This document shows positions 33,946 to 45,402 of a DNA stretch of 64,000 nt, one piece after another. Position 1 is the first letter of the stretch. Every line of letters starts with the position of its first letter. Source of the DNA: Muscardinus avellanarius (taxonomy: Eukaryota > Chordata > Mammalia > Rodentia > Gliridae); contig OY726572.1 of NCBI GenBank assembly GCA_963383645.1, positions 73,736,684-73,800,683 on the forward strand, in the 5' to 3' direction. The notes below the pieces were generated by a model. It was not told the origin of the DNA and did no database searches. It saw only the letters and a program-made list of their open reading frames with translations. Position numbers and translations under genes: made by a program.

Positions 33946-35189
33946 ACATGAAGACTTACAAGTTTGAAAATTGATGTTCCCTTTGAATATTACCCCAGAA
34001 TTGCAGAAGGGCATCTATTTTCATGCATTTGGAGCCTGGATGGCTGTTTTGATACTGTCCTTCCTCCCTTCCTTCCTTTATTCCTTACGCTGTCACTATT
34101 TTATTATGTTGGCCAACAATAAATTGCATGCATTTAAAATGTAAACTTTGAAAAGTTTTGACAACTGTGTTTGTCAATGAAATTATCACTGCAATCGAGA
34201 TACTGAACATATCTATAGGGAGGGTGTTTTGATTGGTCAGTCGGCCTCATTTTCAAAAGCTTTTGTCTTTTTGGTGATACATTTCCTCATTCAGTTTCTT
34301 CAACAGCCTCTTAGGTTTTTTTCTCGTTCTGTGCTTTTTAACTTGAAATTTAATTTTCACAATTTTTTTAGAAATTAATTTTTTCATTTTCTTGATGCAT
34401 ATATGAAACGGTGTTTTGTGGTTATAATATAGTAACAAGTGTAGTTTTCAACCAAACCTTCCTAGAGGTTTTACAGTAAGAAGTTTCTAAAGATGCTAAC
34501 TGAGGGCAACTTACCATGGATGCTCTTCTGGAGTATGTTTTAAGCTTCCTCTACGTTATTGTTATAGCAAAAGGATGCTTCAGAAATGAGTACTATGTGT
34601 AGCCTGTATAAAGGTCCACTGCCTTATATACCTTTTTCTGAATGGTGTCAAATTCAAGGAAACATTGTTATAGTATGAAAAATAACAAATCTATAACTAG
34701 AAAAGCCTTTAGTGGTTTTCACGCTTGGATGCGCCTCTCCTGCCTGACAAAAAGTCCATCTTTTGTTCCAGTACTGTGCCCACAGAGTCCCTTATCTCCT
34801 TTCTCCCTCTTCTGTAGCTCAGCCCTTTATCATGTAATCATCTTAGTCTATCTGGCTTTAACTCAGTGTTCTGTTTTTCCATTACTTAGATTTTATTCAT
34901 AAGAGAGAGCCGAGTTGTTTTTCAGAAAGAAGTAGGGGAGAAGTTACTTGAGAGAAAGCGGTGTGGAGTAAGGCATTAGGTATTTAGTTGTTGGACATTT
35001 TAAAACCCAGTATTTTTCCTCATATTATATAAATATATTTGCTAATATAAAATATTATTTTCAGAAATTATGAAAATATTAAAATTCAGAAATGATAGCC
35101 TTCTTTGGAATACTTTTTTAATGCCCATAAATAGCTTATATGAATCCATTAGTTTTAGTATAATTTATTCTTTCTCCCTTTTTTCTTTT

Positions 35190-35252
35190 TGCAATGTTGG
35201 GGACCAATTCCAAGGCTTTGTATATGCTAGAAAAGTACTCTACCCCTGAATT
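35190..35252 (-). mobile_element. ID-like SINE fragment
   Basis: Antisense ID body: GTTGGGGACCAATTCCAAGG, AAAGTACTCTACCCCTGAA. Confidence 0.5.
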
Positions 35253-36049
35253 TGTTTATGTTTTTTCCTTAATCAAATTATCAAAAATTGCTGTCACTTT
35301 TTTATATTTTCACCATGAGCAAATACCAGGAGTTTTAACATTTTACAAGTCTGTTTTCAGATTTTTAATATAAAACCATTTATTATCTTCTCTGGAAGTT
35401 TCATAAAACTCATGGTATAATTTCTTAATCTGGCAAAGTTATATATAAAATTATGTCTTTAGCTGTCTTATTATTATATCTCACATGGTTAAATTTAGTG
35501 CTGTTTAAATTTTTATCACTTAAAAATATATTATCTCTTTTAAAACTAGGATCTGAGCCAGATATTTAATGTGTTTTGTTTGAATGGTGACTGTATTTTT
35601 ACCTTAGAATATTTCAATAGAATATTTTCTGTACTTTCAAGTTATAATCTGCAAAAAAAGTCATTAAGCCCATGAAGGAAGGCATTTACATTAAAAAAAA
35701 AAAAACAAAACATGTAGGTAAAATACACTTTCAAAAGAGATATTTTTGTATTAAAAACTTGTAAGTCTGATGGAATAGACTTGAGTAGAGATGGGATGTC
35801 TGCTCATGAGTGTATATGTGTGTCTGTTTTATAATAACTAAAGTAATTTAATATGTGTATATTAGCTTCCTAAATTATGCTTAGACTTCCTCAGGGTAGG
35901 AACAATGTTTTTAATGTATTTTTCTATTACTAAAGCACCTATCTTGATGGTCTAGTACAAAGCAAGCATTGGAAGTAGGCTTTCTTAGGAAATCAGTAAA
36001 GCTTTTCAGACTTAATTAATATTCCAAATTCTAATTTCACTTCGGCAAA

Positions 36050-36165
36050 CAGCTAGATGATTTAAGCTAAATCATTTAACCACTTTCAGCCTCAGTTCAT
36101 TCACTTTTCAAACACAAATAATTGGTATGTTTACTCTATAGCATGTGTTTTGTTTTACCAAGGTT
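36050..36165 (+). mobile_element. MIR remnant
   Basis: TAAATCATTTAACCACTTTC, AGCCTCAGTTCATTCAC and TAATTGGTATGTTTACTC. Confidence 0.45.
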
Positions 36166-38283
36166 ACGTATATTAACTATAAATTAAAATTTCTTGATGT
36201 AATTCATTACTTTTTAATTTGTACTGCCAGTCATGCCATGAATGCAGGCTGGAAACAAATTTTCAAGAGTAGAGATGAAGATAGGTTTATTTGAGTGAAG
36301 ACATATTCAGAGAATGTGGGCCAGCTCAAGAGAGAAAAAGAGGGAGAGAGACCTGCAGAGAGATTTACAGAAAACTGTGTAAGTAAATGGTGGGGTGAGC
36401 TTGATTCTTTTGATTGTGGGTCTGTCCATTGCTATTGTACTAACTCCACCCTGGTTCTTGGAGCTTCTTCAAGGCCACCATGATCTGGCTAGTAGCTCTG
36501 GGATCCTGTCAGATGCTGATTCTGGCCATTGTAGGCTTTAGTAGCCTGGGTGAGTGCTACCCATTCCCCTCCCAGGAATCCTAGTCCAAACTGGCTTCCA
36601 TGTACCAACCCTACTCCCCCATGGGAGGTCAGATCTGAACTATACTGTAGCAGGGAAGGTATAATCATAGAGTTCTTAGATTCTAAGCTATCATGCATTT
36701 GCCTTCCCAATTGCCTCTTTATTTTAAATCTCATTTCTCCATTCCTTTTGATAATTGGTATTTATCCTTTCCTCCTTTACGATTACTGGGCAGGGTGCCA
36801 CACTACCTTTGAGCTATCTCCCTTTGCTATTAAAGAACTATTTTCTTCCCTTCCGAGCAGGATGCTAGAGAGCTGAGTCAGCCTCTAGTGGTCTTTCTGA
36901 AGAAGACTGAATGTCTCTGTGGTAGTCTCAGCACACTATGAGTGGATTAGTTATGTAGCTATGAACCATCTATAGAAAAGCTTCTTGAAATTGAGGACTG
37001 CAAAGGGGTTTACTCCAATTGTGTCTTTATCTTGAATCTGTGAGCCAAGGGAAGCTTGGGGCAGAGAATACCAAAACTATTTTCAGTATTTACCACCAAG
37101 ATCTTTCTAGACTGCAAATTCTTTCTGCATTATACATGAATGCATAGGATTTTATTGATATATAGATGAATTTAATAAGAAGAGATTATAAAGCTGAGCA
37201 TTAATTGAGCATTAATTTGTAAGAATAGTGGAATAAGCATTTTAAGTGATTTTTGAAGGAATAGAGATAAGAATGATAGTGATATTGGAGGATGGATAGA
37301 GAAGTTCTTATTTAATGAGAAGTTTTACATGTGGGCATAATTAAAAATCTTCTAAGGCAATAAGAAGAGATCAGATCCAGAAAGTTTAGTTACTAGGCTG
37401 AGTATAGACACCATGTTGGAAAAAAGGGAGGAAGGAGAAAGGATATAAATAATCTAATGACTTAGCTCTTTGCTTTCTATTTAAGTGATAGTCTAGAAAG
37501 GTTAATGTGGCAACTTTGTGAAAGGAAGACTAAATAAGAAAAAGATTGGTCTCAGACAGGTTGTTCAGGTGTGATACATTATGAAAAAAAAAAATACAAC
37601 TCAGAAATCTGAGAATCCAGGATTTGGGGTGGTGGCGATAGGAACAGAAACAAGAAAATAGTGCAAAATTCACTGCAAATAAATAAATACATAGATAAAT
37701 AAAGGATTATTTAATTTCTTGAAGAGAAGAGCAAAAGGTCAATATTTGTGTTTTTGGCTAAAGACACTATGATTGGGAAATCTTAATGGGTAACAAGGGT
37801 GGAGAGGAGAGGAGAGGACCAGTTTGACTTTAAACATTGATGAATGAGGAGGTTTGTCTGGCAGATAATGATGCCCTGGGAATGGAACTTTGGTGAAACA
37901 GATAAATTTGGAATTCTTTGAAGTTGATAAATGCAGCTCTCAGAGGCAGAGCTTTCTTTGAGTATGTGCCAATAGATAAAGAAGAGTAGAAGGATGTAGG
38001 TGTAGTTTTAGAAGAAAGGCCAAGTCTAAATTAGAAAAAGGGGTAGAAGTAAACTAGAGAGGGAAAGCATGCCCTGCAACGTGACCAGAGAACAAAGACA
38101 GTACAGAATCTTGAAATACAAGGAAACAAGATATTTAGTGAATGAGATAGATTAATCTACACTCTGGAATGTTGTTGATACTCATGACCAATTCTTCTGA
38201 TACTGCAGAAGATGAATAGTGAGGAATGACCTTGGATTTTGCTATAAAGGAGTCAATAACTCCATTTAAAATGCATTTTCTTT

Positions 38284-38465
38284 TTGGATGTTGTGGCATA
38301 CTCCTATAATTAGAAAGTTAAGACAAGATAATCACAGGTTCAAAGCCAGCCTCGGTAACTTAGTGACACCCTCTACAAAAAAGTGACAGTATTTTAAAAA
38401 ATAGGAAAAAATAGGGCTGGATGTATAGCTAAAAGGTAAAATGCTCTTAGGTTCAATCCTCAATT
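38284..38465 (+). mobile_element. B1-dID SINE, diverged
   Basis: GGATGTTGTGGCATACTCC to TTCAATCCTCAATTAC. A (CA)n tract grew at its tail. Confidence 0.72.
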
Positions 38466-38474
38466 ACACACACA

Positions 38475-38521
<47 letters not shown>
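38464..38521. repeat. (CA)n microsatellite
   Basis: About 28 CA units with one interruption. Confidence 0.93.
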
Positions 38522-38526
<5 letters not shown>

Positions 38527-38908
38527 TAAAGGGAATAGTTCAAAAGAAGGAATAGCTTCTGAAAGAACAGGGCAAAGGGAGGTGGACCTTACCTAAGGTG
38601 TTATTAGCCTGTGTATTTCTAGAGCCTGGTGCAATGCTTGGCTCATAGTAAGTACTTAACACACATTTCAGAGAGTTGTCATGGAATGGGAGAAAAATAT
38701 AAGAGAAATAGAAGGACATTAAGAGCAAAGAGAGAACACACATTGTTTTCTTGCTTATATTTTTTGCATTCCAATTTTTGTACATGTATGAAGAGAGGAA
38801 ACCTCAACTGTACATACTAAAGGAAAAGGCTCAAAGTGTTTTCATGACATGATGCAGAGGGATATTTTTATATATAGAAAAGAAGGAAGGAGATATATCC
38901 TCATAATG

Positions 38909-39127
38909 TTTTTTTTTTTTTTTGTATGTGTATGTGTGTGATGGTACTGGGGATGGAACCCAGGGACCTTCTACCTCTGGGCTACACTCCCAAACTTATT
39001 TTTTATATTGTTTTTATTTGGAAACAGAGTCTCTTAAGCCATCTAAGGCTAGCTTCGAACCTGCAAGATCCTCCTGTCTCAGCCTCCCAAGCTCAGGGAT
39101 TACAAGCGTGTGCCACCACGCCTGGCT
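38909..39127 (-). mobile_element. B1-dID SINE, 'CTTAAGAGACC' subfamily
   Basis: T run, GGTACTGGGGATGGAACCC, AGTCTCTTAAGCC, CCACCACGCCTGGCT. Target duplication CTCATAATGTTTT on both sides (about 38900 and 39129). Confidence 0.9.
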
Positions 39128-39140
39128 TCTCATAATGTTT

Positions 39141-40795
39141 TATGCAAAAGACTAGGCCAAAGTACATTGGATGAAGTGATCCCAATGACTGAAAAAAAAT
39201 GGAGGTTGCCTTAATGGACCATTGGATATGTGATATTTGACCACTGCTGGAGATGCTTTATAGTTTTTGCCTATTTCTGGTATCTCTGTGGCCTCTCATC
39301 TTTTCTTAAAGGCCTTTATTAATTGAAACACAACTGGCTATTACTCCTTTATTGCACATGTAGCTACAAATACCAATTTGCAACAGGCTTAATTGTCTGA
39401 GAATTTTTATTTGTTTATTTGGTATGCAATAGCATCTGCTAAAAATTTGATGCTCATATCTTGTAGTCAGGAATCTTCTTACATTTGAAATAGATCCAAA
39501 GACTGTGCTTTGAATGATAAAATGTTCTTCTGTTTGCTCAGTACACAGATCTACTTAACGGTGTAACAGAATCAGGCTCCTTTGCATGAGATTTACAGTA
39601 TATCCTCAGAGATTCTCCTCTATCATCACATTATTATATATCTGCACCCTCTTAAGCCATGAAGATGTTGCAGGCATTTCCTACCTTTAATGAACATCTT
39701 AGCATTTTCTGATCGACTGCCCTCTCTCTGGGCAGTAGCAATTCGAAACATTTAAGACAGCCCTGTCTTTGAGATATGTCCATCCCGGCTGTAAATAAGA
39801 TATCCTTGACCCTAAATCCAACTAAAGAGGAACTCCTGGAGCAAACTGAAAAAAAGTTGCGGATGAAAGAGGTGGTTTCTTCATAGAAATATGTTCTTTA
39901 TTAGAGTGGTGGCTAAGCCAAACATTTAGTGCTCATGCAGGCTTTTGTCGGGTTTGACCAACTTTCAATAACAATTGCTAAGGTGACATTGAACAGTTTT
40001 GTTATTTTATGTTTACCTAATTAGTATGTATTGAATTAACTATGACCAATGTCATAATTAAGTCAGAAAAAGCAAGACTGGGAATAGAGAGGAAAATACA
40101 AAGGTGGCCTTCAGATCTCTGAGAAGAGATGCATTTTGCCTCCGGATGACCTGGTGGCTCTCTCCTTCCTCACCTCCTTTGCTGGTGCTGTTGCAATAAA
40201 TTGGTCCAACAGAAACTTCACTCCCTACCAAATGGAGCTGAAGGCTCTTTACAGACTACTACCATGACCAAGAAGGTCCCATCCTCATACAGTCCTTCCC
40301 TAGTTCTCCAGCTGTCTCTTACATATAAAATGCAGCACCCTGAGAGGAGGTAAGGAGGAAGTGTCCTGTCTCCTGCTGTACTTCCTTACTGGGGCCAGCA
40401 TCTCACAGGGCAGCTGAGGGTATTGCAAGGATGCTGCTACTCTGCTGTGCATCCATTTTCTCAAACATTCCTTCTCGTGCCTTTACTCTCCATTCAGTAA
40501 ACACTTGTGTCTTGAAGAGCCACTGGGCTTCCAGCTCTTCTGTGTGCTGACCCTCTCCATCTACATGTCCAAACCTTGTGTGGATGGGGCATGCCATGTC
40601 CTAGTGTTGGCTCCTGTTGGATGTGGGTTTGAGTTTTTCCTTCTTATATGAATGGGGAGGGAGGTCTCCATTGAAAGAAAATCTAAGTCGCAGAAGGAAA
40701 GAGTTTTTCTCTAAGGGATCTCACTTCTTTGAAGCTGGACTTTAAAGCTTGTAGATCCATTACTGTTTTAAATGATACTATTCTAGTAGAGTTGG
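39141..40795. other. Unique intron DNA
   Basis: Nothing recognised. Confidence 0.5.
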
Positions 40796-41086
40796 TTGTG
40801 GGTATCTGTAAGGAATTGGTTCCAGATCTCCCTGTGTATACCATTATCCATGGATGATTATTGTATTTGTATATAACATATACATCCTCCTACATTATTT
40901 AAATCTAAATTGCTTATAAGACCTAATATAAATCATATGTAAATATATTGTATCATTTAGAGAATAATGAAAAACTAAAAATGTCAATACCTATTCAGTG
41001 CAGATGCAGTATTTTTCTAAATATTTTTGATTGATGGTAGGTTGAGTCCTCAGGTGTAGAACCTGTAAGTCCAGGAGGCCAATTCT
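40796..41086 (+). mobile_element. Tigger-like (TcMar) nonautonomous DNA transposon remnant
   Basis: GGTATCTGTAAGGAATTGG, ATAACATATACATCCTCC, TAAATTGCTTATAAGACC, TTTAGAGAATAATGA and the close TCCAGGAGGCCAATTCTG follow the order of an old Tigger-related MER element, with imperfect inverted ends. Confidence 0.55.
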
Positions 41087-41354
41087 GTTATAATAAAGTA
41101 TATGTGCACAAGATCCAACAAGGCCAGACCTTGAAGTTGAAATGGTGGGCATCTTTTCCTTCAATCAAGAAGCATAGTTGAGCTGTGATCTTATGATGTC
41201 CATCCCATGATACTTCTTCCCCTTTATAGAAGCTGTGTGTGGGGGGGAGAGGGGGAGGTACTGGGAATTGAACCCAGGGATTTTCTACCTCTGAGCTATA
41301 CCCCCAGGCCTATTTTATTTTTTATTTTGAAATAAGATCTCACTAAGTTGCTGA

Positions 41355-41359
<5 letters not shown>

Positions 41360-41419
<60 letters not shown>
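41360..41419. repeat. (CT)n microsatellite
   Basis: About 28 CT units at the tail of the nested SINE. Confidence 0.94.
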
Positions 41420-41423
<4 letters not shown>

Positions 41424-41617
41424 CTGAGGGTGGAACTCAGGGACATTCTACCTCCAAGCTATACCCTTAGACCTATTTTGTTCTTTTATTTGGAAACAGA
41501 ATCTCATTAAGTTGCAGATGGCCTCAATAAGTTGCTGAGGCTGGCCACAAATCTGCAATCTTTTTGTCTCAGCCTCCCAAGTAATGGGTTATAAGTGTGT
41601 GACATCATGCCTGGCTG
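41418..41617 (-). mobile_element. B1-dID SINE nested in another SINE
   Basis: GTTACTGAGGGTGGAACTC to ATCATGCCTGGCT, antisense. A (CT)n tract replaces its A tail. Confidence 0.82.
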
Positions 41618-41981
41618 TGAACCTGGTCTTAAACCTGTGATGCTCCTGTCTCAGCCTCCCTAGTACTGGGATTACAGATGTATACCATCACACCCAGTTA
41701 TAGAAGCTTTTTTTTTTTTTTTTTTTTACAAGTGTGTCTCAGGGTAAAGTTATAGACAATCTGGCTCAAAATTTCTGGGATGACAATAGGAGATGTCTAT
41801 AAAAATTTAAATTTATAAGCCTAAGTACAATCCCAGAGCGAGTGTATCTTGGGTGACCCTATAATGTTTAACTTCTAGATAATATCTCAAGTGAATATTT
41901 TGCTTCTAAAGCTTGGGAATCAGTAGTGGCCCAAGCTTGATTCATCTTTATGAATATTTTTAATTGGTGAAGGGTGATTTC

Positions 41982-42054
41982 AGGATGGGGGTTGTAGCTT
42001 AGTGATGGAATACATACTTACCATATGCAACATTCTGGGTCCATCCCCAGAACT
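41982..42054 (+). mobile_element. ID SINE
   Basis: GGGGGTTGTAGCTTAGTG...GGTCCATCCCCAGAAC, followed by (AAAG)n as tail. Confidence 0.72.
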
Positions 42055-42109
<55 letters not shown>

Positions 42110-42112
42110 AGA
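42055..42112. repeat. (AAAG)n microsatellite
   Basis: About 13 AAAG units, tail of an ID SINE. Confidence 0.93.
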
Positions 42113-42184
42113 AAAACATAATAGAAAAAAAAGAAAAAAACAAACAAGAAATTTAAGGAATTTTGTCAAGGAATGAGACTAACT

Positions 42185-42252
42185 TTCTGAGCTATACTCC
42201 CAGGTCTATTTTATTTTTTATTTCAGAACAGGATCTCACTAAGTTACTGGTA
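42185..42252 (-). mobile_element. B1-dID SINE fragment
   Basis: CTGAGCTATACTCCCAGG...CAGGATCTCACTAAGTTAC only. Confidence 0.68.
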
Positions 42253-42649
42253 AGAAGTTACTTTTTAACAGCAGAAGTATAAAATTAACACAAAATTTAA
42301 AAACCTCTAGAGGTACAATGACAAAAAGATAAACAGAGGTTTGATATAAAAATATCATGAAGATACATAAATGAAAATGCCATACACCTTCAGATTCATC
42401 TTAATGCAAAATTTAACATTTGCAGTCATTTTAACTGTTGAATATTTTGTTAAATAAAACATATTTGTGTGCCAAGGTTGTATTAGTTGAGGGCTCAGGA
42501 GTTATCCCAGGTCAACACAGAGCCCTTGATGTAGGAGGTTGGGAGATAATAGCAGACTATTTCTCCCTCTGACCTCTCTTCTGAAGCTCTTGGTTTTTGA
42601 AAATGCAAGGATCTTTCAGCATGAGTAATGACAACAATTGTTCTTGCTT
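42253..42649. other. Unique intron DNA
   Basis: Nothing recognised. Confidence 0.5.
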
Positions 42650-42770
42650 ATTGATTGCCACTCCATTAGTAAGACACTCTGCATAGATTGCCTCAAAATC
42701 ATTGTTAGCGATTTGTAGTATTATTGTTTGTATTTAGTATGACACTGAGAACTGAAAGAACTCCATGTCC
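42650..42770 (-). mobile_element. MIR remnant
   Basis: ACTCTGCATAGATTGCCTC, TAGTATTATTGTTTGTATTT, GACACTGAGAACTGAAAG. Confidence 0.45.
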
Positions 42771-42889
42771 ATGAGTTGACCAATTAATTCAACAAATAAT
42801 TTTAAGCCTTTGCCACACATTAGTGCTAACAATACAGAATAAAGGAAACAAAATTTCCCTGCCTTTAAGAATCATCCATTCTGATATTA

Positions 42890-43530
42890 AAAAATAAGAT
42901 TTTAGCTCATTGAAGTAGAACTTTAAAAATAAAACAACCAAAAACATGGCACATCAAGGAGAAAAATGGCTGAGCTTAGTATTCAAATAAAAACGTTTGC
43001 TCTGTGAAAGAAAATGTTAAGAAAATGAAGACAAGCCATAGGACAGAAGAAAATATTTGTGAATTACAAATCTGATGAAGTACTTCAATCCATAATATAC
43101 AAGGTACTCTTAAAAGTCAATGATACGACAAAAAACAACTAATTTTAAAAAATGGATGAGCTGCCCCAATTGACGCCTCAGCAAGGAAGATATATAGGAG
43201 TTAGATAAGCACCAAAAGCAATGTTATTATCATTTGTGATGGGGAAAATGCAAATTAAAACAATACGGAGATTTTATTATGTATATAAATCACTAAAATC
43301 TCTAAACTTGACAATATCAAATGCTGTCAATGATGCAGAATGACAGGAAATTTCATTCCTTTGGGTGCTAAATGATACAACTATTTTGGAAGATAGATTG
43401 GCAGTTTTTAAAATAAAATAAACTAAAACTAAAAGTGAAATGTTTAAAATAAAACTAAATAAAATTAAAAAAACTAAACATGAAATTACCTTTCAACCCA
43501 ATGATTAAAAACTTTTATCTATAGGACATC
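42890..43530 (+). mobile_element. Old LINE-1 ORF2 3' region
   Basis: Recognisable from AAGACAAGCCATAGGACAG, AAAATATTTGTGAATTAC, AAAATGCAAATTAAAACAA, GGAAGATAGATTGGCAG and GAAATTACCTTTCAACCC. No open frame. Confidence 0.75.
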
Positions 43531-43539
43531 AGCTGTTCC

Positions 43540-43720
43540 ATATTAATGTAAACTTTTTATTTTAGAATAATTTCAGGTTTAAAAAAATTTAGATATACAG
43601 AATGTTCCCCATATGTCTCATACCCAGATTTTCTGATTAATAACACCTTACATTATTATGATACATATGTCACAAGTAATGAACCAATACTGATAAATTA
43701 TTAAGTGAGCTGAACACTGT
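43540..43720. mobile_element. Ancient interspersed repeat, probably L1-related
   Basis: TTTAGATATACAGAATG, CCATATGTCTCATACCCAG and CACAAGTAATGAACCAATA form a pattern common in old mammalian repeats. Family and orientation not fixed. Confidence 0.4.
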
Positions 43721-45162
43721 AGTATAAAGAACACATACTAACAAAATTTTCTATTAATAGCAAAGTAGCTTAGCAAATCTGCTGAAAGAAAACAGTATAA
43801 GTGCCGAGCAATTCGAATTCTTAAGCTGACTTGTAACTAGTGATAAATTATACATCTCTATGAATAAAAATACGAAATCTAGCTTAGATGATTGCCAATT
43901 CAGAAACTGTTTCTTTTAATACCCTTTATTGAGATCTAAACTTGTCAGTCTATGGAAAGCTGTTCTTGTCTTTCACAGAAAAAAAATATTAAAGATATAT
44001 TAAAGAGATTCCATCACAAGGGTATATGAAATGCAGAATGGTAAAAAGGAAAGAAAGAAATTCATTGATGGGTAAAAGAAAGTAAGACCAGAGACTAGAG
44101 AAGAGCCAAGATAGTGGCTGATGTGTGGGTACAGCAAGCTCTTCCATCTTCTACTACCTGTCTACCAGAGGAGGGAAGGAGGTAAAAGGGCTGCCTCAGC
44201 AGAGTGGAGAGGTTCAAATTCCAACTCTAGGATTTTCCTTATGCCTGTGCTGTGTGACCTGAGAAAGTTACCTTCTCTGTGCCAGTGTTTTCATGAATTT
44301 AATGGGGCTACTCTCATGTATACTCTTGGGACCTTTGAGAAGGGCAGACTATGGGATGCATCTAAATTGCTTAGTGACAGACTTAGCATACTGCAGTCTC
44401 CACACACCTGGGGTCTGTTGCCTGTATCATTATTCTCGTGGACACTATTCTTGCTACAACTGGACAACTAGATATCTAACAGATCACTTGTAAAGCATAT
44501 CACAGTAGGAAATTTTAAATTACAAAATAAAATCAGAGTTCAGTTGGATCACTAAATCACTTCCATTTCATTTGTAATTTGAATTTCCTTAAACAAAGCA
44601 TCTGATCCCAACCATGCATAAAAAAATACTCTGAATTACCACATAAAGATAAAGGAACTTGGTTATCAAGCATTTTTCTCTCTAATAGCTAAGTCTGTAA
44701 TGCAATCAAAAATGCATTTGACAAAAACATCTTGAGTAACGACAGGGTAAGATTTCCAAGATGAATCTGGCTTGCTGATGCATCTCTGATTATGAAAAAT
44801 GTCAATGGCTTGATGCAAACCAGGCGGTCTTCATTAGCTGGAGACCCCTCTGAAACAGACCCAGTGAGCATGCTTCTAAATGGGACTCTGCTTTTGAAAA
44901 GAAAATAAATGGGGCAGGACAAAAAGCTTCTAAAACCATGTTGAATTTTGCTAAGTGCATGCTAATAAAAGGTCCCAAAGGACCAGCCCTCTGAAGTGAT
45001 GTATAGCCAAGATGGAAAAATCAGACCATACAATAAATTATAGAGATGAAACTCCAGCATTGCAGTGCTAAGGCAGACATCTTAGTATTAAGAAGCAAAT
45101 GATGGACTTCCTGATAAAATAGAGAGGTAATAGGCAGACAGGAAAGGCAAGGGATAAATTTC
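43721..45162. other. Unique intron DNA with one MIR
   Basis: Nothing else recognised; the 116-codon + frame at 44121-44471 crosses the MIR. Confidence 0.5.
44200..44335 (+). mobile_element. MIR
   Basis: GGTTCAAATTCCAACTCTAG, TGTGACCTGAGAAAGTTACC, TGTGCCAGTGTTTTCATG. Confidence 0.65.
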
Positions 45163-45402
45163 CTCTTTTTTTTTTTTTTTTTTTTCTTCTGTAGAACTGG
45201 AATTGAACCCAGGGATATTCTACCTCTGAGCTATACCACCAATCCCATTTTATTTGGGAACAAATTCTCACTAAGTTTTTGAGGGTCTTGCTAAATTGGT
45301 GAGGGTCTCACTAAATTGCTGAGTGTAGCCTCAAACCTATGATCTTCTTGTCTCAACCTCCTAAAAATGGGACTCACAGGTGTGTGCTACTGTGCAGGCC
45401 TA
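45163..45402 (-). mobile_element. B1-dID SINE with internal duplication
   Basis: T run, GGAATTGAACCCAGGGATATT. The stretch GAGGGTCTTGCTAAATTGGT is followed by a near copy, GAGGGTCTCACTAAATTGCT. Ends CTACTGTGCAGGCCT. Confidence 0.82.

Larger units (their letters stand above)
33943..38283. other. Mostly unique intron DNA
   Basis: Apart from an ID fragment and a MIR remnant, 4.3 kb with little recognisable. The segment 36230-36880 has a TTTATT/TATTAAAG composition hinting at an LTR remnant, but no ends or family could be shown. Confidence 0.5.
41237..41698 (-). mobile_element. B1-dID SINE hosting a nested SINE
   Basis: The ID side is 41237-41360 (GGTACTGGGAATTGAACCC...AAGTTGCTGAGGCT). The B1 side resumes at about 41618-41698 (TCTCAGCCTCCCTAGTACTG...CACCCAGTT). 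Confidence 0.8.

Noticed and set aside
36230..36880. Possible LTR or retrovirus remnant
   Set aside because: Composition is suggestive only; no TG/CA ends, target duplication or second copy was seen.
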